NCBI GenBank assembly: GCA_026770025.1
Contig: JAMXDE010000058.1
Coordinates: 186,001-250,000, forward strand
DNA from: Craspedostauros australis
Lineage: Eukaryota; Bacillariophyta; Bacillariophyceae; Mastogloiales; Achnanthaceae
Direction of reading: 5' to 3'
Length of the DNA: 64,000 nucleotides
A program made the position numbers and the translations under genes. Within the stretch, counting starts at the first letter, position 1; each line of letters opens with the position of its first letter. The notes beneath the pieces are model-generated. The model did not search any database and was not told where the DNA came from. It was given only the letters and a program-made list of their open reading frames with translations. This document shows, piece after piece, positions 34,045-43,313 of the stretch.

Positions 34045-36093
34045 TCAAAATGGTCCCCCGTACGGCTTCAAGGCCTTCGCCCCGAAGACGGCTTCGAGAA
34101 GGACATTGGGCACGATGGTATGGATGAGCGCCACGATGAGGATGAGAAGGATCTTCATGGTCGCCGCACCCGCCGTCTTGGAAACGCTGACGGCGTGCAG
34201 GATATCGAGAAGGATGGGCGGCGTGGGTTTGGCGAGATCGAGGAGGGGCGTCGCCGTGAGGGACGGTCCGTACAGGACGGTGCGCTCGATGTTGCGCAAG
34301 GCGTAGATGTCGCCGACGCCGCCGCGTCCGCTGGATCCGTAAGGGTTGTTCTCGTCGCTGCTGTGGCCGCCCCACTTGCCGCCGCAGCAGACGTTGGCCG
34401 TGTACATGAAGATCGAGCTGGAGTTGACGCAGAGCGATGTGTACTTGAGCTGGGCGACGAACTTGTCCGGGATCTTGTCCACGCTCTTGGGATGGGCGAC
34501 GACGGCCACGAGCGTTCCCAGGATGTTGGATTTGTCGTTGAGGAAGGGAACCACGGTGTCCACGAGGTATTCATCCGTGCTGGTTCCGCCCGGCAGCTCG
34601 ACGATCGCCATGGTGGAGCTGAAGGCTTCGTGCAGCAGAGCGGTGTTGTTGTACCCCTCCTCGCCTGGCGTGCCGCACTCCAGAACGACCAGGTTCGGCT
34701 CGTGGCTGCCGTTGAAAGCATCCGACGAAACGGGGACCACCGTGGTGGCTTCGATGATGGTGGCCTTGCCATGCTCGTTGTAGGCATCGAGGAGCTGCTT
34801 CTGCCGCTGGCCACATCCGGGATAGTAGGCCGGATCCACGATCGCGGCATGCAGCTCCTGGTCCAGAACCTTGCGGAAGGCCTCCTTCTGCGGCCACTCC
34901 TTGGGCAGAAGCAGCACCTGGTTGGACAGGCAGTTGGCGCCGCGGTTGCACAGACGCGATGTGACGAAGAGCTTGGCGGCCGTGCGCAGTTCCGCATCGG
35001 TGTACTGTGCCGGCGTCACGATGAACGGGTTGACGCCGCCCAGCTCCGTGCACATCATCGACGCGATGTCGGGCTGGGACAGGTGCGGGCGCAGGGTCGC
35101 CAACGTCTTCTCGATGGCCCTGGCCGTGTTCCAGGAACCGATGAGATCGACGCGCTGCACCAACGGGTTGGCGAGGAGGTACTGCTGCGTGACGTGGATG
35201 CCATGATCGGGGATCTGATGCAGGTAACCTCGTCGCATCAGCGGCTCGAAGAAGACGGCCACGGGGTCCAGGAGGTACTCGCGCAGCGGATGGTGCTTGA
35301 GGATGACGGGGTAGCGGTGCGACATGATGCAGTGCAGCACGCTGACGAGGCCATTGAAGGACTGGTTTCCGGCGCCAAGTACGAGGCAGACGGCGTCCTG
35401 GACGGAAGCCTCGCTCCTTGTCTTCGCAGCTGCTTCTCCAGTTGCTGGTGCAGACGATGCCTTTTGGACGGAATCACCGTTGCACCAGACCTCGAGGGTA
35501 TGCCCGGGTGCTGCGTCGTACGCGGTTGGACCGTAGACGGTCATCGCGCTGTCATCCTTGACATCATCAGGAGCGCTGCCATCGTTGGCGACGAATCTCT
35601 TGGATTTGAGCAGCGGCGGAACGGGCACCGACTTTGCCGCAATCGGCTGCTCCGCCTGGCTGTCCTGATACTCCAGCGACTTGATGAGGTTGGTACAGTA
35701 CGTGAGGATGTGCTGCGCCATCAGCTGCCTTGTGAGACTGAGAACGCGGTGCGTGGTGGCCGGGTATCGGTTCTTTGCAGCATCTGTCGCGTTGGCCTGG
35801 TCATGATCTTTGTCATCGTTGACCTTGTCATCATGGCCATCGCTCACAATGTTGAGCAAACGGGCTTCCTCATTCAACCAATCACCGGCCTTCTCCCACT
35901 CGGAGTCCTGCATCTGCGCGATGATCTCCTTGAGGATGACGCAAAGCTCGGCATTGGAGAGATCATGCAGTTCCTGGCGGCGCTTCGAGATGGATTGGAT
36001 GGCCTTGGGGATGCTCTCGATGGATGGGTGGACCTTCTGTTCCTCCCGTGGCTCAGCGATGGCCAATGGCGTTGTTGTGGCGCATGGTGGCAT
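34045..36093 (-). CDS. aldehyde dehydrogenase family protein with C-terminal membrane anchor
   Basis: A 682-residue, single-exon protein starting at an ATG. Residues 1-220 are an extension not found in standard ALDHs (about 500 residues). The ALDH core then shows the nucleotide-site step VDLIGSWNTARAIE, the general-base region ELGGVNPFIV and the nucleophile region RLCNRGANCLSNQV with the cysteine kept, where most ALDHs have G-Q-x-C. Near the end comes a hydrophobic segment, MKILLILIVALIHTIV (about 644-660), then LLEAVFGAKALKPYGGPF, so it is probably tail-anchored to an internal membrane, as fatty aldehyde dehydrogenases are. It would oxidise an aldehyde to an acid with NAD(P). The deviating C-loop means it may instead act on acyl or semialdehyde substrates. 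It is convergent with the secreted-protein gene. Confidence 0.88.
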   Translation of the reverse strand: MPPCATTTPLAIAEPREEQKVHPSIESIPKAIQSISKRRQELHDLSNAELCVILKEIIAQMQDSEWEKAGDWLNEEARLLNIVSDGHDDKVNDDKDHDQANATDAAKNRYPATTHRVLSLTRQLMAQHILTYCTNLIKSLEYQDSQAEQPIAAKSVPVPPLLKSKRFVANDGSAPDDVKDDSAMTVYGPTAYDAAPGHTLEVWCNGDSVQKASSAPATGEAAAKTRSEASVQDAVCLVLGAGNQSFNGLVSVLHCIMSHRYPVILKHHPLREYLLDPVAVFFEPLMRRGYLHQIPDHGIHVTQQYLLANPLVQRVDLIGSWNTARAIEKTLATLRPHLSQPDIASMMCTELGGVNPFIVTPAQYTDAELRTAAKLFVTSRLCNRGANCLSNQVLLLPKEWPQKEAFRKVLDQELHAAIVDPAYYPGCGQRQKQLLDAYNEHGKATIIEATTVVPVSSDAFNGSHEPNLVVLECGTPGEEGYNNTALLHEAFSSTMAIVELPGGTSTDEYLVDTVVPFLNDKSNILGTLVAVVAHPKSVDKIPDKFVAQLKYTSLCVNSSSIFMYTANVCCGGKWGGHSSDENNPYGSSGRGGVGDIYALRNIERTVLYGPSLTATPLLDLAKPTPPILLDILHAVSVSKTAGAATMKILLILIVALIHTIVPNVLLEAVFGAKALKPYGGPF

Positions 36094-36917
36094 GGTAGGA
36101 TGATACTAGTACGGTCGCTGTGGAGTATAGTGGTTTGATTGAGCACTCTGGATCGATAGATTGGCTTCGCTGATGATCGCACTTACTAGAATGAGTACTG
36201 ATATGATGGAGTATAATGATGATGATGATAATGATAATGGAATATTGTGATGGTGGGGATCACGATGATACTGTGGTCGTATCAATTGACTTCCTTTCAC
36301 GCGAAACGAAATGAGTGTGCTTCGTCCAAGTTATGATCACATGGAGACCTTTCCACTCAGCATCGCTTCGATCTTCGTTGTGTTACACTGCGTTGTGCTC
36401 GATTTTGCTCAGCTGCGCAGTTTGTTTTGGCTGCTATCTTTCGTCGCTTCGGTTCGTTCAATGAAGCGCGATTCTTGCGTATGTCAGCAGTGCCGAACGC
36501 TCATGTGCGTTAGGGAGAAAAATGAGACGAGATCCACACACGCGGTAACTTCACTTGCACTCATTTTCGCTCATAAGTATCGTCATACGAGGCGACATCA
36601 ACATCGACACAGCCAACAACGATAACGATGGCGATTCCGCCAACGGAGTCGCGCCAGAGACAGAGAGAAGACAGCGATCCCAACACAATCGCCGCACGTC
36701 CCACTAACATCACTTTTTCAAACTTCTACCAGTTCTGTTCCTTCTTGGATCGTCTTGGTGATCCGTGGCGAAGTGCACCACGTATGAGCTGCAAAGAGGG
36801 TATGTGCGAACCAGGGGGCAGAAGGAGTCGAAGTACCATGGATACGAGCTGGTTGACGTGGTGGATGGAGGTTTCGTGGGATTGTCTGCTTCAATCTCCC
36901 CTCCCAACACTCGCATC

Positions 36918-36968
<51 letters not shown>

Positions 36969-37974
36969 GCAAGGACCGTATCCGCACCCTTTCTCACACT
37001 CACACTCACCCGCCTCCAACAGGTGCATCAACATGCTTTGCCTGGCGCAATCCGTTTCGGTCTTGTGACTTGCTTCACATTCTTCTGACGAGGTCATTGA
37101 CGCAACGCCCTTTCATTTACTCTGTTCTGGTGGGAGCAGCATGCTTTCCAAACAAAAAAGAAATCACATTGAAGGAATTGAGGTACTATTGAGAGAACTC
37201 TGCCGCTACCAATGGGAGTGTGAATCTTGGGTCCTTGAAGAATCGGAGGCCAGATGCCAGTTTCTTCCACCAGACATCCACACTCACCTACCCACAATCA
37301 CGAAAAAATGTTCTTCTCCCACAACACCAAGGTGCCGAAAGCATCCGCAAGTCGGCAGCATCTTGTTGCGCTCATGTTCATGGATGTGTTTATCCTCAAC
37401 GTCAACCAGCGATGGATCAGAAGTTCTCCCAGGAACGAGCGTCCGTTGGCTCAATTGGATACGAACCAACGAAGACTCCTTTCCTCTCAGAGGAGAGAAA
37501 GAGTAGCACACTCACTCACTCTGATCTGCTCTGCTCTTCTCCAGAGACCAACCATTCTTCTCCCCCTTCAAGTGTGGAGACTGCGATAAAAACGAGACGT
37601 TCCTATGGACCCAAATGCTCGAAGGTTGAACCCAAAGGAAGAAACCATGCACGCAACAGTATCGGTGTCCAGGTGAGCAAGAAAAAGTACTTACAAAGTC
37701 CAATATTAGGCACGACTCCAGTATGATTCCTTGTCATCAACGGCGATGTGTCAACCAAAACAAGCACAGACACCGATCCCTTCCCCCATCGTCCCACCAT
37801 CCATGCAAAGCATGCAACACAGCACAACTGCTACAACTGCAAAAACGACTATGGCCATGCCTTGTCTTTATTTCTTTGTGTTTGTTTTTGTTTCCAAGGA
37901 TGTCACCAAAGGACCTATAATATGACACTCTACGAGGAGAGGAGAGCAGAGTACCTGCATGCTCATTATCGTCA
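36094..37974. other. intergenic region upstream of ALDH, with CAA microsatellite
   Basis: 1.9 kb containing the ALDH promoter side and the 3' side of the first fusion gene. An ATGATGATGATG/ATAATGATAATGG tract lies near 36205-36240 and a pure CAA tract near 36919. A plus-strand frame through the CAA tract would give polyglutamine or polythreonine but has no recognisable flanking domain. I call no gene. Confidence 0.4.
36919..36966. repeat. (CAA)16 microsatellite
   Basis: Sixteen perfect CAA units followed by CAG CAA. Perfect purity suggests it is young and length-variable. It lies outside any supported gene. Confidence 0.95.
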
Positions 37975-40900
37975 TCATTTGTGCTCCGTCGAAAAGTTGA
38001 TCACCTTGTTCACACCGCGTGGGAAGTCATCTCGCAGCTGCTTGCCCCATATCGTGCCGGCCATCGCCAGGAATCTGCCCATGAAGAGGTCGGACACGGA
38101 CCTCGTCTGATCGAACTGGAAGAGGTTCAGGGTAATGTGATCGCGGCCGTCCCAGATACCGACCACGTGGGCCTCCTTCCAACGCACGATGGCCACGGCG
38201 CCATCCCCGAGGTCGTTGTGCAGCATGGAGGACTCGAGGGTGTATCCCATGGACTCCTGGACGGCGAGGAGGATGGTGTCCATGTTCGGGCTGGAGTCGC
38301 GGTGGCCATCATCGCGGCCGAGCTGGTAGATGCTCTGACGTCCCAGCGCTTTCTGCTCCTCATACTGCTTGATCCCGGCGCTGAGGTCGTAGTCGCTCTG
38401 CTTGAATTCTATGGGCTGGAATTCCGTCTCGTTCTGGTAGATGAGGCCTCCACCTTCCAGCACGGTTGGGAAAATCTCGAGATCCTCACCGTACCTGGCA
38501 AGTAGCGCCTTTTCGACGTTGCGGACCTTCGGGAACGTGGTCTCCATGTCCACGTTGAGGATGTTGAATTTGACCCCGGAAGCATCGCGCGTGGAACCCT
38601 TGGGCTTGACGATCACCTCCGAACGAGTCAAGGGGTCCATATCCAGCTTGCGGCGCGTGTCGACGATGACATTCAACCTCCAGGTCTCGGCTCGCGAATC
38701 GGGCATGATGGACACGAGGGTGTGAATGACCGTGTCCTGGAATATGCTTCGTCGGAACGTGAAGAAGCTGCTGAAAATACGGGCCATGGCATACGGCGCG
38801 TCTCCGTCGAGGAAAGCGGCGTCAATGGCGATCCCGGTCTCTCTGACGATCTCCTTGATCTGGCTTTCCACCTCCCGCCTGCACTTGTGCAACTTCTTGC
38901 CGTTGGTGGGTTCCCCAAACTTGGCATCGGCGATATCTGAACAAATGTAGAGAGGAACGACATGGCCGACGTTGGGGTTCTCCTCGAGGGCCTTCTTGGC
39001 ATGGCACTGCTCACCGGAAAGACCGCAAAAGACCAAAGCGATGGATCCCTCGACGAACATGTCATCGACGATCGAATTCACACCGGTGGAGACCAGCTCT
39101 TCTGTGAAGATTCCTTCCACCGTGTCCAAGTTCCTCTCCGCAGCCGTCGGAGATGGCGCCATCTTTGTGGAATCCTTGTCGCAGTCGCGAGTGTGCGTAG
39201 TCAAATCAGGGCCGATCAGCTTGTCGTCCTCCTCCCAGGAATCGTTGCCGTACATGCCGGACGCCACGACGCGGAAGGATGACACGGAACCCTCCTTGAT
39301 GTCGTTGCCGCTGCCCAGCGCCTTGACAAGAGCGGCACGGGTTGCATCCATGCGCTCGAATCGACCCCACAAGTGTATGTCCAATGCCACGTACTTCTCC
39401 TCCGCCCATCGACGGGCGATCACGTACCCCTCCGCCATCAAGACCACCACCTCGAAGCTGGTCTCCGCGTTGTGTTCGCTCACGATGGATGTGTACTGCA
39501 ACGACTGCAACGACTGCAACGTCTCGACGATGGCGTCCTCCACCTTCTCCATCGGCAGCGAGCAGTTCTCAACGTCAACGATCATGACAACGCCCTCGCT
39601 CTTGCCGCTTCGAACACCATCCGTCTTTTGCTGTGCGGCGATTGCCCTCTCGAGCTTCTTGCAGGATTTGTCCTTCGTTCCATCATTGATCTTGTAATCT
39701 CTCCACAGCGGGTACTGATGAGGATAATCCTTCAGAGCCGGAAGCAGCAGGTTCTCGACACCATGATCCACCATGTCGTCCACGTGGTAGAAATCGATCT
39801 CGTTGCTGCCCATGATCATGGACTGCTCGCAGATCATCGGGCAGTCGTAGAAGTGGATGTCCACGGAATAGTCAAAGGCTCGGGAGAGCTGTCGGAAGTA
39901 CGGTTCGTTCTTGACCATGATGCCATCTGGCTTGACCAGCAACGCCATGGCATTCAAAATATCAAGGTGACGCGTCACCGTGAGGCTGGCACCTGTCTCG
40001 GAGACATCCACCATCACCAAATCGAACGAATTCATGTACTCCTTGGGCAGGAGCAGCAAGGATTTGGTGGCATCGCCGAACCACCACTCCACGCGGTCGT
40101 CGTGGAAGCTGGGTTCGGTGTGGAACCACTTGAAGGAATTGCGCACGACGATCTGATCGAGCTCCAGCGCGACCACCAGCTCCAGATCGGGGTACTTGAG
40201 GAACTCCTGCAGGATCATGTTGTCACCGCCGCCGATGAAGGCCACGCGCTTAACCTCCTTCAAATACCTGGCAGCATAGTTGATTGCGTACTCGTGGTAG
40301 TGCGGACGGTAGCTGTCGCAGATCTGGACCTCCTCATCGAGCTTCATGCAGATGTCGGTCTCCTGCTCCATGTCCTCCTGCGTGAGCTCGGCTTCATCGT
40401 CCTTGCCCTCCGGGAAGCGTTTGTAATACCAGATGGTCTGATACTCGGTGTGGATCGTGTCCAAGGTCGTGTGGCCCTTTGAGAAATCGAGCAGGGATAC
40501 GATGTCGCAGGAGAAGTCACGACCGTAGGGCATATCATTCTCGGCGTTGAGCGGGTGGTAGAGCTGATGCACCATGCACATGTCGTTGACTTCGGTCATG
40601 CAGTAGTACAGATCCTTGTCCTTGGGAAGCTTCTTGTCGTCGGTGAGGGAGTCGAATGCATTCGACAGCACAATGATTGCTGCATCGACGTACGACTTGA
40701 CAACGTCCCATTCCCTCTGCGGGATGACGGTTGTCGTGTTGCGTGCCACGGCCCATGCTTCACGCCCAAGGGCAATTTCATCGCTGCGTAGACGTCCCAG
40801 GCGACGCAGGTAGATCTTGAGGAAGTCGCGTCCTATTCGCACATCATCACCGTTCCAATCGACTGTGTACTTAGGTGCCTTGGACTTATCGTCCGAGTCA

Positions 40901-42279
40901 GAGATGGAGGTTGGATCAATGTCGATGTCCAAAATGGCCCGCATGCGGCGGAAGTCATCGTAGAAGAACGCCCACTGCTGCGGGTAATCTTCGATGAATC
41001 CGTAGTCACGCAACAGTTCTGCAGCAATGATTGATGAAATGAGGAATTGCAAATAAAGTATAGAAGGCCAATTGCAGTTCGAGGGATCGTTGTCGTCGTC
41101 GTCGTTGTTGGTGAAGAAAGAGAGGTGTGAGATAGAATTCATTGTGAAGAGCATGAAGAGCAACTTGGATGTGGACGAACCTCGTGCGGTGGGTACATTG
41201 ATGCATGCGATGATGATGCGATCGCCAACAATTGAACCAATCCAAGCGAGAGCAGAGCAAAATCAGAGAGCAGAGCAGAGCACAAAATCATATTACTCAC
41301 CAGGGGTGCCGTAGTAGTCGCCGCGTTCGCAATGTGGACAGTCGACGTAGGTCACGAAGATCTGTTCTCCCTTGGCGATGAATTTGGACGCGTAGACTTC
41401 GTAATCGTCGGGCTTGCGCTTGTCGGAGGTGTTTGGGTTGTAGCGATAATCAATATCGTCGTCTTCTTCGTTGAGGATACTGACCTTGGCATTACGCTGC
41501 TTGCCGTCATGGTGATTGTAGAGATCATAGACGGGGACGAGGACGTCTGTATCGGAGCGCGTGATGAAGGACAGCAGAGACCAGATCTCTTCATCGGATG
41601 TGCCGCCGTCGCAATTCTGACGCCAGTCCTTCTCGATCCAATGGACCGGCTCGAAGGGTGGCAGCATGGTGAAGATGGTCGTTCCCGTCGTCATGCGCTG
41701 GAAGAAGTCCCTGCCTTCGGGTGTCCAGGCACTGGGGATGAAGGGGGCCGGAATGGATTTGAGATACTTGAAGAAGGGTGCGAATTTGGAGGCATCTCCC
41801 AGCCGTATCTCCGCCATGACCTGTTTAATCCCATTGCACGGAAGAGTGTCAACTTCGATGTTGGGATTGGATTTTCTCTTCCACTCCGCTTCGTCGTCAT
41901 CCGCCAATGCCTCATCCTTGGGATCGTGGATGGCTTTATCGAATGAGATGCGAGCAAGCACCGTTCCGGGGTGTATGTCCTCTTTCGCGAACACGCCCAA
42001 CCCGAACGTGCTCTCGTCGTTGTACATGTTGGTGCCCGCAGGACGGATCTCCTGGCTCGGGTTGAAGTAACCGTACCCATCATCCTCCACCCAGCTGATC
42101 AGAGCGTTGATGTTGTCTTCGATGGTCTTGTCTACGCCGCTCGCAAAGCTGGCATCTGCTGCAGCCACAATGCAGGCCGATGGATGGAGGGCCACGCACA
42201 GCCATGCAAGCGACAGCGACAGCCATAGCGCCGGTCCTGGCACCCATCTTCTCGTACACCCCAAAGTTGGAACCTCCAT
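37975..42279 (-). CDS. secreted SET / aminopropyltransferase / AdoMetDC-like fusion protein A (2 exons)
   Basis: Exons are 42279-41301 and 41018-37975; the 282-nt intron (GTGAGT/GCAG, phase 1) joins YYGTP to ELLRDYGFIED, giving 1340 residues. A signal sequence (ALWLSLSLAWLCVALHPSAC) precedes a SET domain at about 50-330: FGLGVFAKEDIHPGTVLARI, VYDLYNHHDG, KGEQIFVTY, CPHC. Residues about 520-740 are spermidine-synthase-like: TEYQTIWYY, LDEEVQ, YHE (567), IGGGD (588-592), GDA, and VDVSET (about 663), where the usual DSTDP aspartate pair is D and E. Residues about 800-895 match bacterial AdoMetDC, but the ESH-x-SIHTW processing site reads EGYVIARRW (856-864). The last 440 residues are unassigned. 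It may methylate or aminopropylate lysines of wall proteins in the ER or Golgi; activity is inferred. It is a tandem copy of gene B. Confidence 0.9.
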
Positions 42280-43313
42280 CGTTCCTGTCGCTATCACCCG
42301 ATACCGATGCAGCTTCGGATGTGATGGTGAGAGTGCTGTGCAGATGAAAGCCGCTCTCTTGAATGTGTACGTATTATATTAGAGATGAGGATCTGGAGAA
42401 GCCAGACGTCAAATAGAGTAGTCGCAGAGCAGTGTGAGCACTTCGGTGTCCAAACGAGTATTGTGGGGTCGAGTGGAGTCCTTCGTGCCACTCATTCGAT
42501 TGTCGGATGTTTGTCGATGGCCCAAATGGATGATGAGTGCGCGTTGTTCTCATGAACTACCACCTACGATCTCGGTCTGTCCATCTCCTGCCGCACTCCC
42601 GGGTTCATGTTACCGTGTTCCCAAGTACGGGAGGCACAACGGAAGATATCTTTTCGTGTGGATGATGTGCGCCATGGCACGTTTCGACAGCCAGCAACAA
42701 GGCGCACCAAAGATGCCAAGTCGGCACACTTTGCCACATGGAAACGATCCGACAACCACTCCAACAAAGACATCGGGATTGGCAAATCACCACGTGACGT
42801 GACACCACGCCATTCCGCGAGCAATGCTCCGTGATCACGACTGATTTCGTGTCTCTTTGACACTACATAGTCGTTCAACGGATACAACGTTAAATAGGCG
42901 TTATATTGCATTCGGAACAACGTTCTCTTTTCGCAAGCCATTTCAATAGATCAGTCCAGCTCGTGTTTCACAATCAACGATTCCACATACTCAACGAATT
43001 ATTAAGCTAATTTATGAATATACCGCGGCCCCCACTGTCTCACACTTTCGCTTCACTTTTCGTTCTGCATTTCGCTCCGACGAAAGATTAGAATGGACCA
43101 GCAAAGACCGGAATAGCGCTGCTTTCAATGCTGCTGCCTGCTTGCTCAGCCTTGCTGCAAGCGCCCCTCTGTGCCCATGTGTGGAGGAGAGTATTGTTCT
43201 ACTCGACTCGGCTCGATGGAAGTTTGTTTTCATATTGTATCTTTGTTTTATTGTATTTCTCGTGTACTGTTGCTGTTGCTGTTGCTGTCACTGTCACTTC
43301 CAAATGTCACATC
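42280..43313. other. spacer between the two tandem fusion genes
   Basis: About 1.03 kb between fusion B (upstream copy) stop and fusion A start, both minus strand. It should hold the promoter of A. A TGTTGCTGTTGCTGTTGCTGTCACTGTCAC tract lies near 43268-43297 just 3' of gene B. No gene is supported. Confidence 0.45.

Noticed and set aside
34120-36138. 672-codon plus-strand frame opposite the aldehyde dehydrogenase
   Set aside because: It is the exact antisense of a clearly recognisable ALDH. The long antisense frame follows from the GC-biased codon use of the real gene.
36628-37068. 146-codon plus-strand frame with polyglutamine from the CAA tract
   Set aside because: The flanking residues show no domain and the frame exists mainly because CAA repeats contain no stops.
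37435-37490. tRNA-like segment with a B-box-like GGTTCGTATCC on the minus strand and a T-arm-like hairpin
   Set aside because: No matching acceptor stem or A box at the right distance, so no cloverleaf can be drawn.
41019-41163. ORF start inside the intron of fusion gene A that would give a separate aminopropyltransferase gene
   Set aside because: The first 48 residues of that frame are intron sequence; splicing at GTGAGT/GCAG joins the SET domain in frame, at the same place as in gene B.
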